Positions 8,475-16,568 of a stretch of DNA of 25,616 nt are shown here, in pieces. The stretch covers positions 1-25,616 of the forward strand of contig CAJLNC010000033.1 of NCBI GenBank assembly GCA_905207905.1. Reading direction: 5' to 3'. The position numbers were made by a program, and so were the translations under genes. How positions within the stretch are numbered: the stretch's first letter is position 1; each line of letters begins with the position of its first letter. The notes under the pieces were generated by a model. The model had not been told where the DNA came from. It saw only the letters and a program-made list of their open reading frames with translations, and did no database searches. The stretch comes from an uncultured Lachnospiraceae bacterium (GTDB lineage Bacteria > Bacillota_A > Clostridia > Lachnospirales > Lachnospiraceae).

Positions 8475-9992
8475 CTACATTACGGTTCCCGCAATCTGAC
8501 TGAAAAAAGAAACCAACAGATTGGGGAACAGCCCTAAAATCACTGCCAAAATCGCCAGGATCGCTACCGGAACCAGCATCGTCAAAGCAGGCTCCTGATT
8601 TTTTTCTGCCGCTACCGCCCTGCCCGGGAAAAAGCCCTTCAGTGTGATGGGAAGCAGATATCCGGCAGTCAAAAGAGCGCTGATGAGTAAAATCACCGGG
8701 CCGATCCATCCAAAGGCTCCCACACCGGCTTCCATAGCTCCCTGGGCCAGATACCACTTGCTGATAAAACCGCTGGCCGGAGGGATTCCAATCAGTGCCA
8801 GGGAAGCAAAGGTATAACACCAAAGCGTCTTTGGCATCCGCTTTCCAATTCCATCAAGCTCTGTGACCTCTGTTTTCTGGCATTGGAAAATAAAGATTCC
8901 GGCCACGAGAAACAGACTGCATTTGATAATCGAGTGGAACACCACATGGAGCAGGGATCCGGTCATAGCGGTAGGCGAGAGCACAGAAAGTCCAAAAAGA
9001 ATGTAGGAGATTTGGCTCACAGTCGAATAAGCCAGCCGTTTTTTCAACACCTTTTCCCGGTAAGCCATCATAGATCCCATGAACACGGTCAGAAGCGTCA
9101 GGGTCATCCAGGCGTTCTGCACCCAGGTCCCCCGGATGAAATCCGGTCCTACCACATAAAACACCACCCGGATCGTAGCCAGAACCCCAGCCTTGGCAAT
9201 CATGCCGGAAAGTACAGCCGATGCCGGCGAAGGAGCTACCGGATGCGCTGCCGGAAGCCAGGCGTGAAGGGGAAGCATACCTGCCTTGGCTCCAAATCCT
9301 AAGAGCATCAAAAAGACTGCCAGAAGCAAGATTCCCTCTTTTCCCTGAGCCAAAGCAAAATTTAAACTTCCTCCCGGCACAAAGGTAAGCGTATCACAGT
9401 ACTGATAGAGAAAATATATGCCAAACAGGCCAAGATACGCTCCGCACAGAGAGTAAAACAGATATTTTAACGCCGCCATAATAGCTTCTCTGGAACCACT
9501 GTGGAGCACCATAGGCATGGATGCCAGTGTCAAAAGTTCGTAAAACAGATACATAGTCACCAGGTTTCCGGAAAAGCTCAACCCCAGCAGCACCCCGTAG
9601 GCCATCAGATAGAATCCGTAGAAGCGCTTTTCCTTCCCCTCATGCTTCATATATACAAATGAATAGATCCCTGACAGAATCCACACCAGGCTGCTTAAGG
9701 TTACAAACAGCCGGGTAATACCGTCTGTCTGAAAATATACGGGGATCCCCTTTATCAGTTCAAACAGGGTGATCTCATGTTCACCGCTCCAGGCAGCTAT
9801 CATGGCCAGAAGCGCAGAAATTGACAGTACCCCCAGCACCTGGAGATGAAGGACCCGAAGCTTTTGGTCAGAAGGCTCTGCTGCCTCTCTGGCCGGGCCT
9901 TTGGCGCATCTTCGCTCTGCTGTAAGCGACAGCAGCAAAAGCGCCCCTGTAATGATCGGCAGCGCGGCCGATAATATAATCAAGGCTCCCAT
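8475..9992 (-). CDS. MrpD/NuoM-like antiporter subunit (second of four)
   Basis: A 505-aa polytopic subunit. Glu152 in MYLFYELLTL and Lys236 in GFGAKAGMLPLHAWLP are intact, followed by AHPVAPSPASAVLSG and the later helix HVVFHSIIKCSLF. The gene lies 12 nt downstream of the preceding stop, with AGGAGGG before its ATG. Together with its neighbours it would form a row of antiporter-like units in the membrane arm of one complex. Confidence 0.94.
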   Translation of the reverse strand: MGALIILSAALPIITGALLLLSLTAERRCAKGPAREAAEPSDQKLRVLHLQVLGVLSISALLAMIAAWSGEHEITLFELIKGIPVYFQTDGITRLFVTLSSLVWILSGIYSFVYMKHEGKEKRFYGFYLMAYGVLLGLSFSGNLVTMYLFYELLTLASMPMVLHSGSREAIMAALKYLFYSLCGAYLGLFGIYFLYQYCDTLTFVPGGSLNFALAQGKEGILLLAVFLMLLGFGAKAGMLPLHAWLPAAHPVAPSPASAVLSGMIAKAGVLATIRVVFYVVGPDFIRGTWVQNAWMTLTLLTVFMGSMMAYREKVLKKRLAYSTVSQISYILFGLSVLSPTAMTGSLLHVVFHSIIKCSLFLVAGIFIFQCQKTEVTELDGIGKRMPKTLWCYTFASLALIGIPPASGFISKWYLAQGAMEAGVGAFGWIGPVILLISALLTAGYLLPITLKGFFPGRAVAAEKNQEPALTMLVPVAILAILAVILGLFPNLLVSFFSQIAGTVM

Positions 9993-10004
9993 TTCCTTTC
10001 CCTC

Positions 10005-11513
10005 CTATGCAAAAATCTTCAGCCCCCGCTCCAGCAGTCCAACCACTGGCTCAGAGTAAAGTCCAAAGAATAGATTGATGGCAATGAAACATACCAAGGC
10101 TGCAGATTTCCACTTCTGATCCTTCATAGTAATCACCTGATACTGTTTTTTTGCCAGCACTTCCTTCTTCTCCGGTGTATAGATACGAATCACAGTCTTC
10201 ATAAAATACACGGTATTCAAAATGGTACTCACTGCCAGAGCGATCAATGCGGGAAGCAGCTTATGGTAGCTGGCCACCGCCGCCTGAGCAAAGAGAAGCT
10301 TTGAAATAAAACCGGTAAACAACGGAAATCCTACCATAGACAGAGCGCCCACTGTAAACGCAATTCCTGCCAGCTTATTCCGATAACCTGCCCCGGTAAG
10401 GTCAAAGAAATCGGTGCTGTCCCCAGAGGCATCGGTAATGCCTGACGCTGCCACAAACAGCAGGGACTTGGTGGCTGCATGGGAAATAATATGATACAGG
10501 CTGGCAATCATTCCCAGCTCTGTTCCAAATCCAAAGCCCATGTAGATATATCCGATCTGCGCCACAGAAGAATAGGCAATCATACGCCGGATGTTGCTTT
10601 CCTTGATGGCAGATATGGAGCCCATAATCATTCCAATGACACCAAACACAAACAGCACATTGATGATCTTGCTGTCCCTTACAATGTCAAATCCAATCAC
10701 CCGGTAAAAGATCTTCACCAAAAGGAAAATATATCCTTTGGAAACCAGGGAGGACAAGATGGCTGCAGAGGACAGGGTCGAATATCCATAGGCATCCGGA
10801 AGCCATGCATGGAAAGGAAACAGGGCACTCTTAATGGCAATACCCACAGAGATCAGACCCACTGTAATCAACAGAGGCATATGATACTGGCCGGAAGCAT
10901 TCAGAATGGCTACCTGTTCCTTGATGTTGCTCATCAAAAGATGTCCGGTAAGATCATACAAAAAGCAGATGCCTAAAAGCAGCATACCAGACCCCAACAA
11001 ACTCATGATCATATACCGGATTGCCGCCTCAAAGGTGCGGCCGTTCTGTCGGATCATGATCAATCCGCAGGCCGAGATGGTGTTGATCTCTACAAATACA
11101 TAGGCAGTAAACAGGTCATTGGTATAAATCAGCGCCAGAAGAGAGGACAGCAGCAGATTTACCATAATGTAATACAGATTCTGCTTGGTACTCTCAATCT
11201 CCCGCTCCCGCTCCAGCACTCCGCCGATCATACACAGCAGCATGATTACACAGAAAAACACTGCCATCAGAGCTTCCAGCATCCCTACCCGGATCTCATT
11301 GCCCCAGGGCGCCGGGAAATGTCCCATCATGTACACATAGGAATCTCCGGTCCTCAGGGTAAAGGCCAGCACGGCACTGGACATGGCCAAAATAATGGTA
11401 ATCACCGCCAGATTCACCCGCTTGGCCCATTTCCCATTCAGGATCGAACAGAGAGGACCGGAAAACAGGGAGAGGATAATGGAAAAAAAAGGGAAATTTT
11501 GTACAAATTCCAT
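10005..11513 (-). CDS. mrpD: MrpD-like antiporter subunit (first of four)
   Basis: This 502-aa membrane subunit sits directly after MrpC, the position of MrpD/MbhH in Mrp and Mbh operons. Glu142 in YVFVEINTISACG and Lys228 in GIAIKSALFPFHAWLPDAYG are the conserved charged residues. The DAYGYSTLSSAAILSSLVSKG loop fits the MrpD/MbhH branch better than those of the next two genes. The ATG at 11513 overlaps the MrpC stop by one base (TGATG), with GGAGG 7 nt upstream. A GTG one codon earlier is possible. Overlap implies translational coupling. Confidence 0.93.
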   Translation of the reverse strand: MEFVQNFPFFSIILSLFSGPLCSILNGKWAKRVNLAVITIILAMSSAVLAFTLRTGDSYVYMMGHFPAPWGNEIRVGMLEALMAVFFCVIMLLCMIGGVLEREREIESTKQNLYYIMVNLLLSSLLALIYTNDLFTAYVFVEINTISACGLIMIRQNGRTFEAAIRYMIMSLLGSGMLLLGICFLYDLTGHLLMSNIKEQVAILNASGQYHMPLLITVGLISVGIAIKSALFPFHAWLPDAYGYSTLSSAAILSSLVSKGYIFLLVKIFYRVIGFDIVRDSKIINVLFVFGVIGMIMGSISAIKESNIRRMIAYSSVAQIGYIYMGFGFGTELGMIASLYHIISHAATKSLLFVAASGITDASGDSTDFFDLTGAGYRNKLAGIAFTVGALSMVGFPLFTGFISKLLFAQAAVASYHKLLPALIALAVSTILNTVYFMKTVIRIYTPEKKEVLAKKQYQVITMKDQKWKSAALVCFIAINLFFGLYSEPVVGLLERGLKIFA

Positions 11514-11890
11514 CACAGCCCCTCCTTCTTTAACTGGGTACTGATCTCATCCAGATCCAGGGTATGATATCTGCGGTACAGTCGGATGGTGAGAGAAAGC
11601 ATCAGTGCTGTCACGGACACAGATACCACAATGCCCGTAAGCACCAATCCGCTGGGAATGGGGTTGATATAGGCCTCCACGCTCTGGACTCCATTCACCA
11701 CAATGGGAGCTTTTCTCCCCTCAATATATCCTTTCAAAGCCAGAAACAGATACACAGCTGTATCCATGATATTCAGGCCAATAATCTTTTTGATCAAATT
11801 TTTCTGCAGAAGCAGGTTGGAGAACCCAATGCCAAAAAGAATCATGGCCACTGCTTCTTCATAATTGTTAAACAGATTCGCCAAATTCAT
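11513..11890 (-). CDS. mrpC: MrpC/MnhC (NuoK-like) antiporter subunit
   Basis: A 125-aa protein with three membrane segments, matching MrpC/MbhG/NuoK in size and position. IGLNIMDTAVYLF around residue 35 and the loop before NPIPSGLVLTGIVVSVSVTALMLSLTIRLY fit the family; NuoK-like proteins have the same PxxxALVLTxIVxxxAxxA pattern. The frame is open upstream to 11959, but GGGAGG precedes the ATG at 11890, which begins one base after the stop of the preceding gene. Confidence 0.93.
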   Translation of the reverse strand: MNLANLFNNYEEAVAMILFGIGFSNLLLQKNLIKKIIGLNIMDTAVYLFLALKGYIEGRKAPIVVNGVQSVEAYINPIPSGLVLTGIVVSVSVTALMLSLTIRLYRRYHTLDLDEISTQLKKEGL

Positions 11891-11891
11891 A

Positions 11892-12851
11892 TCAGTAACC
11901 TCCCTTTCGGAACATGACATAAAAGGTATACATAGTTCCTGCCACCACGATTCCCACACAAATATTCAGCACAAAGATCAGGCCGCTGCTTAAAATGGCT
12001 CCCGGAGTTCCCAGCGGTATTCCGCTCTCCAGGTGATTGGCCCCTGTATAGAAAGAGTAGCATTTTGACAGTGCATAGCAGGCCAGCGCACTGAAACTGA
12101 GCACCTTATAGGTCTTGGCAGTAAAGAACCGCTCTGTCTTATGAAAGCCGAATGCATTCTGGTATAAAATCAGGCCGGCTCCGATAATAGCTCCTCCTGA
12201 GAAACCACCGCCAGGTCCCAGATGACCGCAGAGGATCACGTAAATTCCAAAAATCACAATAGGAGGCACCAGGATCTTGGCCACCGTCTGAAGGATCACA
12301 TCATTTTTCGGCTCATACAGCCGGTCATTGCTCTGATTTTGCTCTGCCTTTTTCTTTTTATCCTCCCGCAGCAAAATCAATACTGTACAAGTAGCCACAA
12401 ACAGCACATGGGACTCTCCCAAAGTATCAAAGGCACGATAATCCAAAATCATTCCCGTAACGATATTTACCGCTCCCGTCTCCTGAAGTCCGTTTTCAAT
12501 ATAGCGTTTGGCCACCTCATTGTTCACCGGACGATCCGCACTTCCCACAGTAGGCAGATTGGACACTGCGATCAAAAGCATCAGCACCAGGAAAATACAG
12601 AAAAGAAAGGCAAAGAGCCGATAGATTTTGTTAAAAATCCTCATTTCCGGATTGTGTTCAATATCATAGATCTGCTCTAACAGGCGTTTTTTCTCTTCAT
12701 GGCGCTGCTCGCTTACCGCCTGATCTACCTTGTAGGGCTCCTGCGGCTTCATCTCCACCGTTCCGGTAAACAGATCCGCTCCGTCCAACCACTGTCTTAA
12801 TCGGTAGGTAAGAGTCTTTTTATATTTTTCTTCTGCCACTTTTTTACTCAT
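11892..12851 (-). CDS. Fused MbhE-like and MrpB/MnhB antiporter subunit
   Basis: A 319-aa membrane protein. After a hydrophilic, charged N-terminal tail (about 1-75) there is a membrane segment, then VNIVTGMILDYRAFDTLGE, the signature of MbhE (equivalent to the end of MrpA). A second half (about 170-319) carries GHLGPGGGFSGGAIIGAG, the hallmark of MrpB/MnhB. In archaeal Mbh operons these are separate proteins (MbhE, MbhF), and in Bacillus-type Mrp the first is part of MrpA. The start at 12851 (ATGAGTAA) overlaps the stop of the upstream gene by 8 nt and is preceded by a GGAGG-type RBS. The 75-residue charged tail is not typical of either family. Confidence 0.88.
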   Translation of the reverse strand: MSKKVAEEKYKKTLTYRLRQWLDGADLFTGTVEMKPQEPYKVDQAVSEQRHEEKKRLLEQIYDIEHNPEMRIFNKIYRLFAFLFCIFLVLMLLIAVSNLPTVGSADRPVNNEVAKRYIENGLQETGAVNIVTGMILDYRAFDTLGESHVLFVATCTVLILLREDKKKKAEQNQSNDRLYEPKNDVILQTVAKILVPPIVIFGIYVILCGHLGPGGGFSGGAIIGAGLILYQNAFGFHKTERFFTAKTYKVLSFSALACYALSKCYSFYTGANHLESGIPLGTPGAILSSGLIFVLNICVGIVVAGTMYTFYVMFRKGGY

Positions 12852-13116
12852 CCTTATCCTCCCCCTCCTCATTTTCAGACTTGATCATTGCCTGTATTTT
12901 TTTCAGAGTGACAAAAAACAGCACGCTGGTAACACCGGCACCCACAGCTGCCTCTGTAATCGCCAAATCCGGAGATTCCAACAGGATCCAGATAATGGAC
13001 ATAATCAAGCTGTAGGACATAAAAATCAAAATGGAATTCAGCAGCTTTTTTGACAGGCTCACTGAGATAGCACAAACCAGCAGAAATCCCAGCAGTATCT
13101 TCATAAATACCTGCAT
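12844..13116 (-). CDS. MbhD-like (DUF4040) antiporter subunit, MrpA C-terminal equivalent
   Basis: A 90-aa protein with three membrane helices and an acidic tail. The core SPDLAITEAAVGAGVTSVLFF is the DUF4040/MbhD signature, which in Bacillus-type Mrp is part of the long MrpA subunit. The conserved glutamate in ITEA is present. The frame is open to 13140, but GGGGGAGG lies 6 nt before the ATG at 13116, which comes one base after the mrpG stop. Confidence 0.9.
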   Translation of the reverse strand: MQVFMKILLGFLLVCAISVSLSKKLLNSILIFMSYSLIMSIIWILLESPDLAITEAAVGAGVTSVLFFVTLKKIQAMIKSENEEGEDKDE

Positions 13117-13117
13117 C

Positions 13118-13534
13118 CTAAGCCTCCCCCTTTCCATCATCCCGACAAGGCTTCTCTTCTGAAGTCTCCTGCTGCTTATCCCTGTGCAGCTTTTCTTCCA
13201 GTTCCTTCAACTCCATTACCCTGTAATGTTTTTCCGGGTCTTCATCTGTAGTGACCTCCAGTCTTGAAATCAGATGGGAGGACGCCGGAGAAGCAAACCA
13301 CAAAAACACCACTACCAAAAACAGCTTCAGAGAAGTAAAGTTCCACCCGCTCATGATAATCAGTCCCACCAGGGAGAAGCCGATCCCCAGCGTGTCTCCC
13401 ATGGCAGCCGCATGCATCCGGTTCAGCACATACTTAAACCGAAACACCCCTACCATCTCAATGGCAAATATCACCAGGCCAAACAGCAGCAAAAAAGCTC
13501 CGGCCAGAAAACGTATCCACTCAATCACTGCCAT
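13118..13534 (-). CDS. mrpG: MrpG/MnhG antiporter subunit
   Basis: A 138-aa protein with three membrane segments in the first 85 residues. FRFKYVLNRMHAAAMGDTLG and the following GLII helix are typical of MrpG (consensus RLPDxYxRLHAAtkadTLG), and ASPASSHLISR matches the conserved PVxAHxixRAA end of the third helix. The remaining 45 residues are a charged cytoplasmic tail, longer than usual. The start overlaps the end of mrpF by 14 nt and has a strong GGAGGAGG site. Confidence 0.92.
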   Translation of the reverse strand: MAVIEWIRFLAGAFLLLFGLVIFAIEMVGVFRFKYVLNRMHAAAMGDTLGIGFSLVGLIIMSGWNFTSLKLFLVVVFLWFASPASSHLISRLEVTTDEDPEKHYRVMELKELEEKLHRDKQQETSEEKPCRDDGKGEA

Positions 13535-13850
13535 TTTTCCGTTCCTCCTCCTTCTTTTCCAGGTAAACTCCCATGTACACCTTGGTCAGCACGATCACTG
13601 CCAGAAAGCTGATCATCGCATAGATCAGACAGATATCTACCAGATATCCCTCCTCCAGCATCAGCGCCAGTATACCAATGATCACCATAACCATGGTTCC
13701 CATCATATTCACTGCCACGATCCGGTCTGCTACTCTGGGACCAATGATGGCCCGTATCAGACACAACACCACCATGACTGCCAAAAAAATCAATGCAATC
13801 ACAAACAGGCCGTGATAAGCCTGCTCTAAGCCCGGCACTCCTCTGCCCAT
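13521..13850 (-). CDS. mrpF: MrpF/MnhF antiporter subunit
   Basis: A 109-aa protein of three helices. The motif CLIRAIIGPRVADRIVAVNMMGT is the MrpF signature (RxxxGPTxxDRixaxN), and the third helix, DICLIYAMISFLAVIVLTKVY, also fits. The frame is open to 13913, but AAGGAGG stands 7 nt before the ATG at 13850. It is separated from mrpE by 196 nt that hold a GC-rich hairpin, and overlaps mrpG by 14 nt. Confidence 0.92.
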   Translation of the reverse strand: MGRGVPGLEQAYHGLFVIALIFLAVMVVLCLIRAIIGPRVADRIVAVNMMGTMVMVIIGILALMLEEGYLVDICLIYAMISFLAVIVLTKVYMGVYLEKKEEERKNGSD

Positions 13851-13986
13851 ACTTTTTCCTCCTTCTTTTTTAAGTATTCTTCTGATAACCGTTCTTCTCT
13901 TGCCTTCTCTCATGCAGGAACTTTCGCAAATCCTCCGATCTGATTCCTGCCTTCAGCCTCAATCCCACAACAAGGACAATAGAGGA

Positions 13987-14016
13987 CTGCCGCAAAATTT
14001 CTCCGCTCTGCGGCAG
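13987..14016 (-). other. Hairpin in the mrpE-mrpF spacer
   Basis: Perfect 8-bp arms CTGCCGCA / TGCGGCAG with a 14-nt loop. No T-run follows on the minus strand, so it is unlikely to be a full terminator. It could be an RNA-processing or stabilising element that separates mrpE from the rest of the operon. The spacer of about 196 nt is otherwise unexplained. Confidence 0.5.
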
Positions 14017-14046
14017 CCCTTCCATACATTCCTCTCATGTAGCTCC

Positions 14047-14505
14047 TTACGCTTCCAGTTCAGAGAGAAGATCTACAAACACGGATGTGTCGATTCCCTC
14101 TGCCAGACTCTCATCCAGGCAGTGTACCACATACTCTGAGCCCTCCAGCGTCACCGTAATCGTTCCTGGAGTCAGGGTTATAGCATTGGCTAAAAAAACC
14201 TTTCCCATGGTAGTTTTCATATCTGAGTGAAATTTCACCACAACTGGCTCCACCTCTTCCCGCTCTGACAGAATCATGTGCATCACCGCAAAATTCGCCT
14301 TGACGATCTCAGACACCAGCACACAAAGATACCGCAGGATCTTAAAATACTTTTTCACGATGCGCTTTTCCTTCTCCAGACTGTAATCCATGAATTTGCA
14401 GGTAAAAGCCAGCATCACACCGGCGACCGCCAGCCCAAACAGGCAGATCTCCAAAGTCAGATTTCCATTGAAAATCACCCACAAAATAAAATATAACAGG
14501 TACAC
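14047..14505 (-). CDS. mrpE: MrpE/MnhE antiporter subunit, first gene of the operon
   Basis: A 152-aa protein with two membrane segments at the N-terminus and a soluble C-terminal part, the usual MrpE size and layout. Family features include VSEIVKANFAVMHMIL (MrpE: lxxlwxaNlxVaxrvl), then LANAITLTPGTITVTLEG (consensus LANsITLTPGTlTvdv) and YVVHCLDE. It opens the antiporter operon, 203 nt after the response-regulator gene, with GGAGGG 5 nt before its ATG. The order E-F-G first and D last is the Mbh (hydrogenase) order, not the Bacillus A-B-C-D-E-F-G order. Confidence 0.94.
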   Translation of the reverse strand: MYLLYFILWVIFNGNLTLEICLFGLAVAGVMLAFTCKFMDYSLEKEKRIVKKYFKILRYLCVLVSEIVKANFAVMHMILSEREEVEPVVVKFHSDMKTTMGKVFLANAITLTPGTITVTLEGSEYVVHCLDESLAEGIDTSVFVDLLSELEA

Positions 14506-14507
14506 AT

Positions 14508-14560
14508 TCTCCCTCCTCTTTCCTTTGTATCAATGTGCTAAGAGCAGATTCCTTTGTACA
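14508..14560 (-). promoter_or_regulatory. Repeated motifs in the mrpE leader
   Basis: On the minus strand TACAAAGGAA occurs twice about 34 nt apart, and ATCAATGT / ACATTGAT form an 8-bp inverted repeat around the first copy. These could bind a regulator (the adjacent KdpE-like protein is the obvious candidate) or fold in the RNA near the ribosome-binding site. A weak promoter (TTGGAC, 17 nt, TTAAAA) lies about 100 nt further upstream. Confidence 0.3.
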
Positions 14561-14708
14561 TTGATCTTATCATTTTCTTAATTTTATAAATGTTTTCTGA
14601 AAATCGGTTTTATTTTAACTCTTTTTATATCTTTTGTCCAATAGAACATTTCTGTCTCCCAATGCCTGCAGCTACTCTTCCGTTTTCCAGCCGTCGGTTC
14701 AAAGACCT

Positions 14709-15422
14709 TTATACCTCCCTGTCACCATTCATTCGGTATCCCACTCCCAGTTCATTGGCAATATACCAGGCCTCTCCGGGCTTTACTTTAAACTTCCTGC
14801 GAATATTCGCCATATTTACCTGCAGTTTTTTGGTACTTCCTTCATTGGAATATCCCCACACCGCCTTAATAATGGAGGAGTAGGTCATCATTTTTCCACA
14901 GTGTTCTGAGAGCAACGCCACAATATTGTATTCCGTCTGAGACAGTTTAATCTCCTGCCCTGCCACAAACACCTGTCTGGAATCATAGTCGATCTCCAGA
15001 TCCCTCAACCGGAATTTTCCTCCCGGAAACTTTCCTGCCTCTGCACTGTGTCGATAATTTCGCAAAGTCATACGGATTCTGGCCAAAAGCTCTGCTGAGC
15101 TGAAAGGTTTGGTCACATAATCATTCGCCCCTGCATCCAAGGCCTGCACCTTATCCTGGTCATTGGTTCTGGCGGAAAGCACGATAATGGGAGTGAGGGA
15201 TGTTTTCCGTACCTTCTCCAGAAAATGCATTCCATCCATATCCGGAAGTCCAAGGTCCAGAATCACCACATCCGGCTGATAGGAGGAAAAAAGGTTCAAC
15301 GCCAGACTGCAGGTTTCTGCCAAAATCACCTGATAATCCGCAGCTTCCAGCATTGCAGTCATAACGGTACGGATATTTGCTTCATCCTCCACCAAAAGTA
15401 TTTTATATCGGTTATTCGTCAT
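14709..15422 (-). CDS. kdpE: KdpE-like response regulator (OmpR family)
   Basis: A 237-aa DNA-binding response regulator. The receiver domain (1-120) has the acidic pocket VEDE at 11-14, phospho-acceptor Asp56 in VILDLGLPDMDG and the lysine in NDYVTKPF. The C-terminal winged helix (about 135-232) has LSQTEYNIVALLSEHCGKMM and a recognition region ending in GVGYRM. Overall it fits the KdpE branch. Its ATG overlaps the kinase stop codon (11-nt overlap), so the two are translationally coupled. In other bacteria KdpE controls the kdpFABC potassium pump. None is present here, and the next genes are the Mrp-like operon, which is the likely target. Confidence 0.88.
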   Translation of the reverse strand: MTNNRYKILLVEDEANIRTVMTAMLEAADYQVILAETCSLALNLFSSYQPDVVILDLGLPDMDGMHFLEKVRKTSLTPIIVLSARTNDQDKVQALDAGANDYVTKPFSSAELLARIRMTLRNYRHSAEAGKFPGGKFRLRDLEIDYDSRQVFVAGQEIKLSQTEYNIVALLSEHCGKMMTYSSIIKAVWGYSNEGSTKKLQVNMANIRRKFKVKPGEAWYIANELGVGYRMNGDREV

Positions 15423-16482
15423 CTACATCCTCCCTGTCTAAAATGAACCGGAAGACGGCTCCTCCGCCTTTCCGGTTCTCTCCGCTGATTTCTCCTCCAT
15501 GGGCCTTAATGATCGTAGCGCAAACCGAAAGTCCAATGCCTGTATTTCGTTTCTTTCCGTCTGCACGCTCCTGCGCCTCTGTGTACCCGCCGGTAAAGAG
15601 AGAATCCAGCCTCTGTCTTGGAAGCCCGCATCCATTGTCTGCGATCTCAAAGATCGCCTGCTTGCCCAGCGTAAATACCTTCAGGGAAAGCCATGTCATT
15701 CCCCTGGCATGAAGCATGGCATTTTCCAGGATGTTTCCCAGCACCTGTTCAATCAGAATCCCATCCATGGGAATTACCACGATCTCATCCGGAATATCCA
15801 GAGAAACCTTCTGCTTTGGATACCTTGCATAAAATTTTGTCATCACCGTTTCAATCAGATCATCCAGAACCACTGGTGTCTTGATCAGCTTGATTCTTCC
15901 CTCATCCAGTCTGGTAATGGACAGCAAATTTTCCACCATGCGCATCAGCCACTCCGCATCCTCCTGAATACTCTTAAGCATCGAGTCCTGCTGCTCCCTG
16001 GTCAAACCCTCCCTGTTCTCAAGAAGAGCAGAACTGGCTCCATAGATGGTCGTAAGAGGAGTGCGCAGATCATGAGAAATGGCCCGCAGCAGATTTGCCC
16101 GCATCCGTTCCTTCTCACTCTCCGCCTTCGCCGCTTCGTTCTCTTTCAGCTTCGTTGTCAGAGTCCCCGTCAGGATCGCTACTGTGATCATAATCACGGC
16201 GGAAATCAGATTAACCGGAATAATAAAATCCAGCTCATAGTATGGATACGTAAACGCATAGTTTACAGCCAGCATTCCTAAAAAAGCGGACAATACGCCG
16301 TAAATATATCCCTCAGTCACCAAAGAGATCAAAAACACTGCAAACACGAACACTGTAGTGCTCTGCTCCTGCACCCCCAGCTTTTGCAGCGCCAGACAGC
16401 AAATCACTGCCAGAGCAAACACCCCAGCAGCAATCAAAATATTCTTTCTTATAGTTTCTTTTTTTACAGCTTCTTTCTTCAT
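15412..16482 (-). CDS. KdpD-like sensor histidine kinase lacking the N-terminal KdpD/USP region
   Basis: A 356-aa membrane kinase. Residues about 13-110 form four closely spaced helices of the DUF4118 type found in KdpD. HisKA follows with the phospho-histidine His137 in AISHDLRTPLTTIYG, then the N-box NILENAMLHA at 250-259, G1 DNGCGLP at 282-288 and G2 GIGLSV at 315-320. All catalytic boxes look complete. Full-length KdpD is about 900 residues and begins with a KdpD sensor plus universal-stress domain. That part is absent here, and the ATG has a GGGAGTG site at normal spacing, so this is a short natural form, not a damaged gene. Its stop overlaps the start of the kdpE-like gene. Confidence 0.9.
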   Translation of the reverse strand: MKKEAVKKETIRKNILIAAGVFALAVICCLALQKLGVQEQSTTVFVFAVFLISLVTEGYIYGVLSAFLGMLAVNYAFTYPYYELDFIIPVNLISAVIMITVAILTGTLTTKLKENEAAKAESEKERMRANLLRAISHDLRTPLTTIYGASSALLENREGLTREQQDSMLKSIQEDAEWLMRMVENLLSITRLDEGRIKLIKTPVVLDDLIETVMTKFYARYPKQKVSLDIPDEIVVIPMDGILIEQVLGNILENAMLHARGMTWLSLKVFTLGKQAIFEIADNGCGLPRQRLDSLFTGGYTEAQERADGKKRNTGIGLSVCATIIKAHGGEISGENRKGGGAVFRFILDREDVDDE

Positions 16483-16568
16483 TCCATCACTCCCAAAACG
16501 GCAGCTCCTAAAGTTTCAGCACTAGATCTTTATTTTATCACATTCCGGGTTAAGATACAGTAAAAAAG

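Noticed and set aside
13851..14046. Operon break between mrpE and mrpF
   Set aside because: The hairpin at 13987-14016 has no T-run, and no promoter-like pair was seen in the spacer, so the genes are kept as one operon.
4862..14505. Reading the operon as a membrane-bound hydrogenase or complex I
   Set aside because: No [NiFe] large or small subunit, no NuoH-like subunit and no iron-sulfur protein is encoded; the operon is flanked by KdpDE-like and ABC-F genes.
14709..16482. A complete Kdp potassium-uptake locus
   Set aside because: No kdpA, kdpB, kdpC or kdpF is present within the window, and the kinase lacks the KdpD sensor region.
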